Origin: an uncultured Pseudomonadota bacterium | GTDB taxonomy: Bacteria > Myxococcota_A > UBA796 > UBA2385 | Direction of reading: 5' to 3' | Assembly: GCA_913044235.1 (NCBI GenBank) | Contig: CAJWOS010000007.1 | Span: forward strand, 1 to 38,906 | DNA length: 38,906 nucleotides | Part shown: positions 7,985 through 17,367 of the stretch, piece after piece | Numbering within the stretch: the first letter of the stretch is position 1 | Layout: each line of letters begins with the position of its first letter | Notes under the pieces: generated by a model | The model's database searches: none | What the model saw: the letters and a program-made list of their open reading frames with translations, nothing else | Told to the model about the DNA's origin: nothing | Program-made: the position numbers and the translations under genes

Positions 7985-9223
7985 TCAGTCTTGCTTCGAG
8001 CAAGCGGCGTCGATGTTCTCTGCAAGAGTGGTCTCGTAGGTGAACACCAACTGCTTGCCCACCAAGACCAGGTTTTCGTTGAGGAACTCGTAGGTGTCCC
8101 CGATGCCGAAGTAGCCCGTGATGGCGGTGATGATGTCGTTGCTGCACTGGCCGCCTTCCAAGCTACTGAGCGTGGCATCACCATCAGTGAACTGGGTGAC
8201 GTTGCTCTCCAGGGCGACAGTGGCGGTGACCGTGCCCCGAGACTCGTTGATCGCCAGCTCCATCGTTCCGTCGAAGTCGGTTGGAGTGGCGTCTACGTAG
8301 CCGTAGCACGAGAAGGTGCCGTCCCAGTTGTCGGGAAGCTCGCCGGGCAGCGGCTCCATCAGTGTGGTGAGGACATCACCGATGGTCCAGGACGTGAGGG
8401 GAATGTTGTAGATCCACCACGACTCTTCCACGCCCACCGTCAGCAGGAACTTGTCTGCGTTGTCGTTGTAGGCGAGGGTGGTCTCGAAGCTCACAACGTA
8501 GTCGTTGCCGCTCTCGTTGATGAGGTAGCCACCGTCGCGGATCAGGGCGAGCTGGTTCTCCACCCGGCCGAAGCCGGCGTCTTCAAAGGTCGTCGTTCCG
8601 ATGACGGGAACGTTCACGACAAGGTCGTATTCTTCGACGAAGTCGGCGAGTGCGATTCCATCACCGCCATTTTCCATCTGCACAGCGGTCATCGCCATGG
8701 CTTCTTCGATGCAAGCCTCGAGCAGGTAGTCTTGGCCGTCGCAGTCTTCGTCGATGCCGTTGAAGTTTTCTTCGGTGCCATCGGGGTTGGCCGTGGCCTC
8801 GGTGTCGTCGCAGTCGAGGTCGTTGTCGGCGTAGCCCTCGCTGAACTCGCACGCGAGGACGGTGGGGCCGTAGCCGAAGCCGTCGCCGTCGTCGTCCGCC
8901 CAAGCAGTGGAGCCCTGACCGTCGGCGAGGCTGGATGGATCGTCGATCTCGCCGTCGCAGTCGTCGTCGAGGTTGTTGCAGTACTCGGCGGCACCGGGGT
9001 AGACCTCGGCGTTCTGGTCGTCACAGTCGCCCTGGACTTCGGTGAAGCCGTCGCCGTCGTCGTCGACGTCATCGCCGTCTGGGCCATCGTCGTCGATGTC
9101 GTCGGTGTCGTCGCCACTGCTGGCGCCGTTGGGATCGAGCTCCTTGCCCTCGGTCTCCGAGGAGCAAGCCGTAGCGGCCATGGAGCAGATGCCGAGAAGG
9201 AGGATGGTTTGAAGGGTGCGCAT
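7985..9223 (-). CDS. Lipoprotein with MopE-type Asp-rich putative metal-binding repeats
   Basis: MRTLQTILLLGICSMAATACSSETEGKELDPNGASSGDDTDDIDDDGPDGDDVDDDGDGFTEVQGDCDDQNAEVYPGAAEYCNNLDDDCDGEIDDP...DDDGDGFGYG...DNDLDCDDTEATANPDGTEENFNGIDEDCDGQDY. Confidence 0.92.
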   Translation of the reverse strand: MRTLQTILLLGICSMAATACSSETEGKELDPNGASSGDDTDDIDDDGPDGDDVDDDGDGFTEVQGDCDDQNAEVYPGAAEYCNNLDDDCDGEIDDPSSLADGQGSTAWADDDGDGFGYGPTVLACEFSEGYADNDLDCDDTEATANPDGTEENFNGIDEDCDGQDYLLEACIEEAMAMTAVQMENGGDGIALADFVEEYDLVVNVPVIGTTTFEDAGFGRVENQLALIRDGGYLINESGNDYVVSFETTLAYNDNADKFLLTVGVEESWWIYNIPLTSWTIGDVLTTLMEPLPGELPDNWDGTFSCYGYVDATPTDFDGTMELAINESRGTVTATVALESNVTQFTDGDATLSSLEGGQCSNDIITAITGYFGIGDTYEFLNENLVLVGKQLVFTYETTLAENIDAACSKQD

Positions 9224-9326
9224 AGCGTCTCCAGAAAACTGGCGATGGGAACACGAACGCGGTTGGGGGCAGCTTGGGGCTGCGCGACTGCCAACGGGCG
9301 CTCGACTTGAGTAAACTTTTTCCACA

Positions 9327-9359
9327 TTACGGTCGGCATCGTCTACCGACAAGCCGTAA
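9327..9359. repeat. Imperfect inverted repeat TTACGG-TCGG-N9-CCGA-CAAG-CCGTAA upstream of the MopE-like lipoprotein gene
   Basis: Read directly: ttacggtcggcatcgtctaccgacaagccgtaa; about 105 bp upstream of the ATG at 9223. Confidence 0.6.
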
Positions 9360-9731
9360 ATGGGCGGTGTGGGGCTGAAACGGACCAAATGTCACGCGTT
9401 TGAAATGATGGTACCCGGTCGGCGGAGAGATTGCGCGCTCGACGATCGTGCTTTTGGTGTCATCGGGATGACGCCGCGGTTTCAATTGCGGCTTCATGCA
9501 CGGGTTTAAGATTTCCGTATCCCTGCGTTGGCGGGCGTTTTCCGACATCGACGGACCAGTCAGAGAGCAAGATTGACGAGTGCTGTGCCCAAAGCGCCTC
9601 GGGTTTGCTGGACGGGGGAGGCCTCACCGGTAGCACCACACAGGAGCGCTTCTGGTCGGCCCTGTATGGCCGGGGGAGGGTTGCCTGCAGACCGAGTGAG
9701 GACACCCTGCGATTCCCCTGACCACCCATCC

Positions 9732-10616
9732 TTATTGCGCGTGGATCTCTGGATTGACCGTGGCTCTCGACCCAGGCGTGAGTCGTTGTGCGTAGAGCGC
9801 ACGGGCGAGCTCCGGCTGCAGCAGCGCAGGGTAGGCCGCCAGAGCCACGTAGGAAAACGGTCCCACGTTCATCAGGATGCCGATTCCCAGGTGCATCAGT
9901 ACTCCCACCAGCAACAGCCAGGGATTGGTGCGTCGCCACCAGACCAAGAGGGGGAACGCCGCCTCAAACACCACGGTGGTCCAAGCCATCGGCTTCAGCA
10001 GCCACTGCTGATCGCTCAGCCACACGCCGAGGGGCCTCATGCCAAAATACGGATGCAGCATGTGGTAGGCCAGCACGTCGCCGTTGGTCCACCAGGTGGG
10101 CTCCTTGAGCGCTTTGAGCCACCCGGTGCTGCCGTACAGGCCGCAGAAGATCACGAGCAGCACCCACCTGGCCACTGGACTGCGCCACTTGTGCTGCAGC
10201 CCTCGCTCGCCGATCGGTGCCAGCAGAAATGCGAGGGTGAGCCAGAGGTTCAACCGGTCATAGGCCTTGATGTTGAGGGTCTCGTTCACGAGAAGGAGGG
10301 CTGTGGCCAGGAACCAGACCAAGAGGCCGGGCTTTGCTGCCCGTCCGCCGAAGAGCAGTCCGAGGATCCCGAGCAGCCCGATACCCCACACGCCCGATGC
10401 GGTGGCTTCGCTCAGCACGATGTGCTCGTTCAAGGTGAGGGGTCCCATGGTGAACAGCAGGTCTTGGACGCCGTAGCAGTCCCCGATGCCGGCGGCTCTG
10501 GGCAGGTGCGTTCCCAGCAGTGCCAGTCCGAACACAACGCGAGCAGCCGCCCATCCGCCGGCCCACTCGGGCTCGAACAGCCGGTCGAGCCATGCAGTGT
10601 TCCCCGTGGAACCCAT
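9732..10616 (-). CDS. HTTM (horizontally transferred transmembrane) domain protein, vitamin K gamma-carboxylase-like membrane protein
   Basis: MGSTGNTAWLDRLFEPEWAGGWAAARVVFGLALLGTHLPRAAGI...FCGLYGSTGWLKALKEPTWWTNGDVLAYHML...LMHLGIGILMNVGPFSYVALAAYPALLQPE; start overlaps the upstream stop by 1 nt. Confidence 0.83.
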   Translation of the reverse strand: MGSTGNTAWLDRLFEPEWAGGWAAARVVFGLALLGTHLPRAAGIGDCYGVQDLLFTMGPLTLNEHIVLSEATASGVWGIGLLGILGLLFGGRAAKPGLLVWFLATALLLVNETLNIKAYDRLNLWLTLAFLLAPIGERGLQHKWRSPVARWVLLVIFCGLYGSTGWLKALKEPTWWTNGDVLAYHMLHPYFGMRPLGVWLSDQQWLLKPMAWTTVVFEAAFPLLVWWRRTNPWLLLVGVLMHLGIGILMNVGPFSYVALAAYPALLQPELARALYAQRLTPGSRATVNPEIHAQ

Positions 10617-11149
10617 CACCACACCTCGCCATCAGGCAGAGGAAAAGAGCGAGAGCAGTCCCACTCGAGGAGCTTCTGGACTTTGGTTCGACGCTTGGGC
10701 TGGGGACTTGCACCCTTGGTCTTGGCATTGCGCTCGGCCCGAAATCGCACTGTTTCGGCTCGAATCCCGTCGCTTTCGCGCAGGCGGTGACAAGTGGCTT
10801 GCGCCAGCGTGCGCATGCGGGTCTGGCTGCGTCGAAAGCTGGTGCGGGCATACCGTGGACCGGACTCCCACTGGTACGGGAACAGGGCTTCGAGCTCGAT
10901 GGAGTGCCAGTCTCCATCCACGCGAGCATCGGCGTACACAATGGTGAACGATGGGTCGATGTGCGTGAACATCTGCCAAGTGCCGAGCCAAAGGGACCAC
11001 GGGTGCTCGCGGAGCCAGTCAGGAAGGTCCTTTTCCAGTGCGTAGGTGTAGGCCACGCCAAAGTAGGCTGCCAGTGCGCCGCACAAGAGCAGGACTGGAA
11101 GCCGAAGCCAGCGGGGTGTGGTGCGTCGATCCGACGGGGAAGCGATCAC
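10616..11149 (-). CDS. Single-pass membrane protein associated with the HTTM protein, function unknown
   Basis: GTG start: (V)IASPSDRRTTPRWLRLPVLLLCGALAAYFGVAYTYALEKDLPDWLREHPWSLWLGTWQMFTHIDPSFTIVYADARVDGDWHSIELEALFPYQWESGPRYART... Confidence 0.75.
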   Translation of the reverse strand: MIASPSDRRTTPRWLRLPVLLLCGALAAYFGVAYTYALEKDLPDWLREHPWSLWLGTWQMFTHIDPSFTIVYADARVDGDWHSIELEALFPYQWESGPRYARTSFRRSQTRMRTLAQATCHRLRESDGIRAETVRFRAERNAKTKGASPQPKRRTKVQKLLEWDCSRSFPLPDGEVW

Positions 11150-11157
11150 GAGCCGGG

Positions 11158-12084
11158 TCAGACGTTGCTGTAGGGGTTGCGCAGGCGCAGCAACGGCAAT
11201 CCGCGCACCAGCTCGCCCAACCCCTTGTCGATGTCGACGGTGATCTCGAAGCCGGCATCGCGGATGCGGCTGTAGTCGACTTCGTAGTCTCGCTTGTCTT
11301 CGTCGGTTCCGAACTCGGCGAAATGGACGAGGAACTCGATTCGATTGCGCAGCAGGTGGACGATGTCTTCCTTGGTGAAGTTCATCGAGTCGTGGCCGAC
11401 GTTGAAGACACTGTGCTTCAGGTTCGGCCACTGGTCGAGCATGAACACAAAGGCTCGCGCAATGTCGGCCACATGGATGAAGGTTCGGCGGAAGTGCTTT
11501 TCGTAGACCACCAAGTAGCGGTTGTGGATGGCCTGCCAGGTAAAGTCGTTGATCATCAGGTCGAGGCGCAGGCGCGGTGCGATTCCGAAGGCGGTGGCAA
11601 ATCTCATCGAGACGCAGTTGCCGCGCTCGTGGCACATCTGCTCGGCGCGGGTCTTGGTCTCGCCATACAGCGATAGGGGGTTGAGTGGGGTGTCTTCGGT
11701 GCAGATGCCGACCACTTCGCCGTAGTTGGAGCCCGTGCTGCCATACACGAGCTTTGCATCGGCTGGCATCAGGTCGAGCACGTTCTGGGTGCCCTCGACA
11801 TTCACCTCGACCGCGCGGCGGGGCATCTTCTTGCAGAGCGGGTAGCCCACCAGAGCAGCGAGATGAATCACGGCGTCTGCGCCCTTGAGCTCCGGTGCCA
11901 GGGCATCGCGCTGGGTGATGTCGACCTCGGCGAACGAAAACCGGGGGTTCATGAAGTGGGGCAGGAGTGCTTGGCCACCAAACATGAGGTTGTCGAGCAC
12001 GTGCACGTTCCAGCCCATTTCGAGCAGGCGGGGAACGAGCATGGAGCCGATGTAGCCGGCTCCTCCGGTGACCACAACGCGCAT
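11158..12084 (-). CDS. NAD-dependent epimerase/dehydratase (extended SDR)
   Basis: MRVVVTGGAGYIGSMLVPRLLEMGWNVHVLDNL...VIHLAALVGYPLC...STGSNYGEV...YGETK; TGxxGxxG Rossmann and YxxxK motifs. Confidence 0.93.
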   Translation of the reverse strand: MRVVVTGGAGYIGSMLVPRLLEMGWNVHVLDNLMFGGQALLPHFMNPRFSFAEVDITQRDALAPELKGADAVIHLAALVGYPLCKKMPRRAVEVNVEGTQNVLDLMPADAKLVYGSTGSNYGEVVGICTEDTPLNPLSLYGETKTRAEQMCHERGNCVSMRFATAFGIAPRLRLDLMINDFTWQAIHNRYLVVYEKHFRRTFIHVADIARAFVFMLDQWPNLKHSVFNVGHDSMNFTKEDIVHLLRNRIEFLVHFAEFGTDEDKRDYEVDYSRIRDAGFEITVDIDKGLGELVRGLPLLRLRNPYSNV

Positions 12085-12181
12085 GGCGGACTCCTGAGGC
12101 TGAACGGAAGCATATCGCAACGACTTGGCTCGTCGCTCAGGTCGTCTGGGATACGTGCCGCCGGTCGAGCGGAGGCGCCCC

Positions 12182-12883
12182 ATGCGACTGGCCACCTTGT
12201 TCCTTGGACTGAGCATTCTGATCGCGCTTGTGGCAGTCCGTCTCGGGCCCTTGACCGTCCCCGGTGTGGCCGGGTTCATCACAGCGCTCGGTCTCGTGGG
12301 ACCCACGGTGGCCTACGCAACCGCTCGCCCGGGCATCATTGGCAAGCAGCGCGATGGGGAGCACCCTCTGTGGTCTCAGCTGCTGCATGCCTCGTATCTG
12401 GCACTGTGCCGCACCACTTCCATCGTCTCGCGGCTGCGCGGAGACGATCCCTGGAATCGCGTGGCTCCGGGTGTGCTCCTGGGAGCGCGACCGATGGTGC
12501 GTGAGGCGTCGGTATTGCTCGATGAAGAGCATGTTGGAGCCGTCCTCGACCTCACCTGTGAGCTGGTTGTGCCGGCACGGCTGCGGAAGCGTGCGCGATA
12601 CCTCTGTCTCCCCACGCTCGATGGCACGCCGCCCTCGCAAGTAAACCTCGATGCGGGGGTGGATTTTGTGGATGCGGAGCGCGGAAAGCACACGGTGTAC
12701 GTGCATTGCGCTGTCGGACGTGGTCGAAGCGCCACCTTGCTATCGGCTTGGATGCTTCACGCCGGGCTGGCAGACGATGTGGAGACCGCCGAGGCTTTGC
12801 TTCGCCAGGAGCGCCCCAGCGTTCGACTCCATCCCACCCAGCGCGAGGCGGTGCGGGCTTGGTGGTCTCAGCGCTCCGCGTGA
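12182..12883 (+). CDS. Membrane-anchored dual-specificity/tyrosine phosphatase-like protein
   Basis: MRLATLFLGLSILIALVAVRLGPL...(TMs)...VYVHCAVGRGRSATLLSAWML: HCx5R(S/T) phosphatase signature. Confidence 0.88.
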   Translation: MRLATLFLGLSILIALVAVRLGPLTVPGVAGFITALGLVGPTVAYATARPGIIGKQRDGEHPLWSQLLHASYLALCRTTSIVSRLRGDDPWNRVAPGVLLGARPMVREASVLLDEEHVGAVLDLTCELVVPARLRKRARYLCLPTLDGTPPSQVNLDAGVDFVDAERGKHTVYVHCAVGRGRSATLLSAWMLHAGLADDVETAEALLRQERPSVRLHPTQREAVRAWWSQRSA

Positions 12884-12902
12884 TGCGATGCATGCCGATG
12901 GA

Positions 12903-13364
12903 TCAGAGGCCCAGTGCATCGAGGGTGTAGGCACACCGTGGGTGGCCGTGGGTGGCGAGGAGCCCGAGTGCTCGCTCGCAGGATGATCGGAGCGCCTGCT
13001 CGCTTGCTGCATCGGGATCACAGACCGCAGCGAACAAGGTGAGTGCACTCACAAGCTTCCGAACATCGGTTGCGTTGCCCATCAGCGCCTGGGGCGAGCG
13101 CCCCGCTTGGAGTGCGCGAACCACCGCGGCCGTGACTTCCGTTAGATTGCTCCGCAGGATGGGATCTTCCACGAAGGAGCGGGATTCGTCATCGTCTTCC
13201 AGGGCGTATCGGTTCGCGAGCGGGGAGTTTCCGAGCCCGTCGAGCTGTGGAAACACCCACCACATCCAGTGGCTTTGCTTCTGGCCGCTGGACAGCTCTC
13301 GGAGCGCGATTGCGTGCCATCCTTCCGCTGCGCGTTCATGGAACCGGCTGAGGTTGGTGTGCAT
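12903..13364 (-). CDS. DUF1810 family protein
   Basis: MHTNLSRFHERAAEGWHAIALRELSSGQKQSHWMWWVFPQLDGLGNSPLANRYAL...; the xSHWMWxxFPQLxGLGxS motif is diagnostic of this family as I know it. Confidence 0.88.
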   Translation of the reverse strand: MHTNLSRFHERAAEGWHAIALRELSSGQKQSHWMWWVFPQLDGLGNSPLANRYALEDDDESRSFVEDPILRSNLTEVTAAVVRALQAGRSPQALMGNATDVRKLVSALTLFAAVCDPDAASEQALRSSCERALGLLATHGHPRCAYTLDALGL

Positions 13365-13466
13365 GGGGCCCCCACATTTCGTGCTGGCGAGCGGTGGTCG
13401 GGGCAGCAACGTAACGGGGCATCACAGCTCAGGAAGCGGGCCCATTGTGGGGGTTCCACAGCTCAC

Positions 13467-14363
13467 TCACGTCGCGTGGACGCCCTTGGGCACCTTGATG
13501 GTCTCTCCACGCATCGCCTTGGCATGCAGCGCTTCGGTGGTGCGCACGCCGTTGAGCTCGAGGGTGGCCTTCACCACGTGGATTCCCCCGGCGGTGAGGT
13601 TGTGACTGTCCCAGTTGGGGAAGGGGCCGTCGTAGTCCACGTAGACCACATTCGGATCCGGCGCGGCCCGGTTCTTGCCGCTCACGCCCACGGGACCGAG
13701 CGAGTGCTGGGGCAGATGGGGACCGATTCCAGGGATGCTTTGCTGAGGCTGCGGCAGCTCCTGGTGGGTCACTGGGTCTTCTTCATCGGTCCAGACGAGG
13801 TACCGTGGGCCGGTTGGAAGCTTGGGCGTGGCGTTGCCGTGTAGCTCGATGAAAAGATGCTTCTTGAGAAGCTGCTCGACTTCACGGGTGATCCCTGCGC
13901 GAGCCGCTCGTCTCCGGGAGCGGGGCAGTTTTGCGAGACGCTGGGCAATCAGCTTCTGCTTGAACTCCGCGACCACCCGCATGCCCTCGATCGTGGCATC
14001 GCTGTGCAGGATCGCATGCACATCTTGCGGTTCCGCACCGGTGAGTGTGGCTTGGAGAAGGGTCTGGAGCTGCTGCATGTACTCGGTGGAGCGCAGTCCA
14101 GCGCGAACCGCAAGTGCGTCGATGCTGTCTGCATGGGCGCGGACTGGATCGCCGAGGCCACCGGGCACACGGTCGAGGAGGTTCGGCTCGTCTTTCATGG
14201 TGCCGTTGTGAAGATGCATCATCGGCTGCTGGAGTGCGTCGGCCATGTAGCGGGTGCGTCGGGAGGCCTCGGGCTCAGGGGTCTTGAGTCCGTTCGAAAA
14301 GAAGCGCACGGTGTCGCCCCGTCCACCACCGGGGAGCTGAGGGCCGAAGCCGTAGCGGTTCAT
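13467..14363 (-). CDS. Hypothetical protein, third gene of the HELVH-protein cassette
   Basis: MNRYGFGPQLPGGGRGDTVRFFSNGLKTPEPE...VKATLELNGVRTTEALHAKAMRGETIKVPKGVHAT; start overlaps the upstream stop as ATGA. Confidence 0.75.
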   Translation of the reverse strand: MNRYGFGPQLPGGGRGDTVRFFSNGLKTPEPEASRRTRYMADALQQPMMHLHNGTMKDEPNLLDRVPGGLGDPVRAHADSIDALAVRAGLRSTEYMQQLQTLLQATLTGAEPQDVHAILHSDATIEGMRVVAEFKQKLIAQRLAKLPRSRRRAARAGITREVEQLLKKHLFIELHGNATPKLPTGPRYLVWTDEEDPVTHQELPQPQQSIPGIGPHLPQHSLGPVGVSGKNRAAPDPNVVYVDYDGPFPNWDSHNLTAGGIHVVKATLELNGVRTTEALHAKAMRGETIKVPKGVHAT

Positions 14364-15427
14364 GAGGTAGCTGCCGAAGGAGCTCCCTGTGCGCGGGCTT
14401 CGGTGAGGGCCTGTGCCAGCGGAACAGCCTTTGAGCGGTCGCGCGTTTCGGTGAGCGTTCCCTCTCGAGCCATGTCTCCGGGGGCTGGCATCTGGGCAGG
14501 GGCATCTGGAGCCGCAGGGCCCGGCTGGGAGCGCCGCCAGTGGGAGCCGTAATAGTCGTAGTAGTTTTCGCCGGTATTGGATGTCTTGAACACGTTCTTG
14601 AACTGGTCGTCCGACCAGATTCGGGCCAGCTCCTCAACCTTTGCCCAGTCGGTCGACTCTCTCGAGCGCGTGGCGCGCTCAAGCAAGCCGGGATGATTCG
14701 CTTGGAGCCACTTCTTGAAGTCCCGTGATCGCGGCTCTCCGTTGCCGTCGGTCAGCTGCAGCCCGGTCACGATCGATGCTTTCTCGCTGTCGAGCTCGTC
14801 GCCGATCATGGCGTCGACGTATTCGTCTTTGGACAGCTCTCGGGGATTGGGGTTGAAGCCCTTGAAGAAGCTCAGCAGGTGCACGAGCTCGTGCGCCATG
14901 GTGACCGTGAGCTCGGTGGCGTCGCCCCGCAGATCGAGCCAGATCTCGCCCGACATCATGTATGTGCCGCGACCAGACCACTTCAGCGGGAAGTCCAGCC
15001 CCCCCTTTACCGACCGGATCTCTTCGAGAATCTGGGCTGTGCGTGGCACAGCATTGAGCGATTGGAAGAGGGCTTCGCGCTCGGCTGCCGTGAGTGGAGC
15101 CCCTGGCCGTCTCGATGCTGCGCCGTCCGATGTGGTCTGTTGACCACTGCGGTTGGGGCGTGGCCCCTCCTGTGCGGGCCCGTGGTTGTGTCCGTGTCCA
15201 TGATCGTGACCATGCAGGGGAGCGGGCGCGATCGCCTGGCCGAAGAGCGACCCGGCTCCTGTCGACAGGCCGGCTTCTTCGCGTGGGCTTGTCTGCTGCG
15301 CGGCCAGGCGTTCGGACAGGAATGCGTTGCTGTGTCCGTGTCCAGCGCGATGGCTCCAGTCGTCGTGCGATTCCCCGACCGAGGGATGGAGTGTGGAGCT
15401 TTGGTGCGGTGTGCGTTTTCCCTTCAT
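14360..15427 (-). CDS. Putative zincin-type metalloprotease (HELVH) with His-rich N-terminal region; effector-like
   Basis: MKGKRTPHQSSTLHPSVGESHDDWSHRAGHGHSNAFLSERLAAQQ...APLHGHDHGHGHNHGPAQ...GTYMMSGEIWLDLRGDATELTVTMAHELVHLLSFFKG...DAMIGDELDSEKASI. Confidence 0.78.
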   Translation of the reverse strand: MKGKRTPHQSSTLHPSVGESHDDWSHRAGHGHSNAFLSERLAAQQTSPREEAGLSTGAGSLFGQAIAPAPLHGHDHGHGHNHGPAQEGPRPNRSGQQTTSDGAASRRPGAPLTAAEREALFQSLNAVPRTAQILEEIRSVKGGLDFPLKWSGRGTYMMSGEIWLDLRGDATELTVTMAHELVHLLSFFKGFNPNPRELSKDEYVDAMIGDELDSEKASIVTGLQLTDGNGEPRSRDFKKWLQANHPGLLERATRSRESTDWAKVEELARIWSDDQFKNVFKTSNTGENYYDYYGSHWRRSQPGPAAPDAPAQMPAPGDMAREGTLTETRDRSKAVPLAQALTEARAQGAPSAATS

Positions 15428-15900
15428 GAAAAGGCCACCGACATCGAAGGGGTGTGGCGATCGAGCGTGACCAGCCACGAGCGAACCCCCCGACGGGGCG
15501 CCACAGAGTCGAAGCGGAGCTGCGCATGGCGTTGGTTCAGGGCGAGCGCTACGGAGCTCGCCACCACCTGCTCTCCGCGGCTTGGCTCCACCCAAAGCGC
15601 CACAAATGCCTGGGCACATGCGAGTCCTGACTCGGGGCCTCGCACCGTCGGGAGCAGGAACGTGGCCACGACCGATTCGCTTCCCGTGGCCAAGTGGATC
15701 CTGCGGTCGCGCTCTTGGAGCAGCAACACGCTCACCGGTGTGCGCACTTGGATCGGGCTCAGCACCCATCCCTGTGCATTGGGCAGGTCGACCTCATGAT
15801 GGGTGAGCGTGTATTGGTGCGGGGCGGAAGTCCACGCCAGGAGCTCCAAGTCGTCCAGAACGACGAGCGCTTGGCGAATCTCTTCATGCGTGGGCTTCAT
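15424..15900 (-). CDS. Small hypothetical protein (158 aa), first gene of the HELVH-protein cassette
   Basis: MKPTHEEIRQALVVLDDLELLAWTSAPHQYTLTHHEVDLPNAQGW...; stop overlaps the next start as ATGA. Confidence 0.72.
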   Translation of the reverse strand: MKPTHEEIRQALVVLDDLELLAWTSAPHQYTLTHHEVDLPNAQGWVLSPIQVRTPVSVLLLQERDRRIHLATGSESVVATFLLPTVRGPESGLACAQAFVALWVEPSRGEQVVASSVALALNQRHAQLRFDSVAPRRGVRSWLVTLDRHTPSMSVAFS

Positions 15901-16070
15901 GGATGTCCTGGACAGTCCCGATCCACGTAGGCATGTGCGGTGGCCGACGCGATGTCAGTTGAATGTCGCGGGAAGCCCACAGCATGGTCTCGACTGTGCG
16001 CCGTCCTGCGGAAGAGTGCCGCTTGCGGTGCAGGTCGGCGTAAAATGGAGGTGCTCCCCCGGTGGTCCCC

Positions 16071-17207
16071 ATGAAATGTCGGAATGTTGTCCTTGTTCTA
16101 CCGTTGCTGATCGGTGCGTGCGGTGCCTCGAAATCGACGGAGACCGGCTCGGATGCGGATGGCAGTCAGACGCCGATAGACGCAGAACCAGTCGGCGATG
16201 ATGCCGTGTGGGGCGATGTCTACCAGGGCAGCGACCCAACGGTCCCGTTTCTGCCAGACGGACGCGCCCGCTACTGGCGGTATGCCTTCGAGCGACCACC
16301 GGCGGGGACTGCGCTTCGGATCGACGGTGCGTTGCAGGCGGTCCGGTACCAGGCGGTGGACGTCTACGACGACGAGACCCGCACATCGATTGGCGTATTG
16401 CGCGACAACGAGCTCGACGGTGCACTCCAGATGTGGGTGGCCGACGAGCGTGATCTAGCTGGCTTGGATGGCCCGGCGTTGCCATTTCCAGACGGCCGAA
16501 CCGCCATCTTCCTGCGGCTCTATGATCCCGAAGACCAAGTCCCGGATGCGGTCCTGCCGATGGTTTCGCTTGTGGATCTCGAGACCGGAGAAGTCTCTGC
16601 ACCACCGGCCCGGATCGAGCCGCCTGAGATCCCCCAGGCGGTGATCGATGCCGTGGTGGAAGGGCAGATCATCGAGCAGCGAGAAGACCGAGTGGACTTT
16701 TATCGGCTCGATGATGCAGGCCTGTATGCGGCGGCCGACAACGACTATTTGGTGGCCCGGATCGTTCGGGAGCCTGGCGAGCTCGTGGTGCTGTCGTTCG
16801 AGCCCCCAACCCATGCGACCTCGGCCACGGATGCTGCAGACGTGCGGTACTGGTCGCTCACCCAGTGCGACCGCCAGTCGTATTGCCATCACACCGTTGC
16901 CGACCTCGAGATCGAGCGTTTTGATGGTCGTGTGGAGATGGTCATCGGCGATGAAGACGAAGAACTGCGCGCAGCGTCCGGTGACCGCACGTTCGTGCCG
17001 TGGTCGACGCCTGGAGAGGAGCTCCTCCTGATTTATCGGAACCTGGCCACCAGTGAAGGCGTGGCACATGCTGTCGACGCCGTACCCGTGTTCGATCATG
17101 AACAGCCTGCGGAGGGACAGGAGGCAACCGCCACTCTGGGACGCCGGGCGCCGAGTGGTGTTCGGTGCCCGCGGTCAGCATTTTTGGACGGTACCTGCGC
17201 GCTTTAG
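16071..17207 (+). CDS. Putative lipoprotein, function unknown
   Basis: MKCRNVVLVLPLLIGACGASKSTETGSDADGSQ...; clear lipobox LIGAC. Confidence 0.82.
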   Translation: MKCRNVVLVLPLLIGACGASKSTETGSDADGSQTPIDAEPVGDDAVWGDVYQGSDPTVPFLPDGRARYWRYAFERPPAGTALRIDGALQAVRYQAVDVYDDETRTSIGVLRDNELDGALQMWVADERDLAGLDGPALPFPDGRTAIFLRLYDPEDQVPDAVLPMVSLVDLETGEVSAPPARIEPPEIPQAVIDAVVEGQIIEQREDRVDFYRLDDAGLYAAADNDYLVARIVREPGELVVLSFEPPTHATSATDAADVRYWSLTQCDRQSYCHHTVADLEIERFDGRVEMVIGDEDEELRAASGDRTFVPWSTPGEELLLIYRNLATSEGVAHAVDAVPVFDHEQPAEGQEATATLGRRAPSGVRCPRSAFLDGTCAL

Positions 17208-17367
17208 GGGGGCCCAAAAATGACCTCTGTGTGTGTTTTACGCCAAGTGATCGTATGGAGTGTCGTGAATTCCGACCATCTCGGACCGCCTGTGGCCGTC
17301 TCGGGATATTGGGACCAAAATCCATGCCGATACGGCGTTGAATCGCCAACAGTAAAGTGGGTGAGAC

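Noticed and set aside
8640-9120. Short tandem tcgtcg/gtcgtc repeats as a microsatellite or CRISPR-like array
   Set aside because: Explained by Asp-rich codons of the MopE-type protein; no constant repeat/spacer structure.
7991-9310. 439-aa plus-strand ORF rich in Val/Ala/Asp
   Set aside because: Exact antisense of the MopE-repeat lipoprotein; GAC/GTC repeat codons give an artificial open frame.
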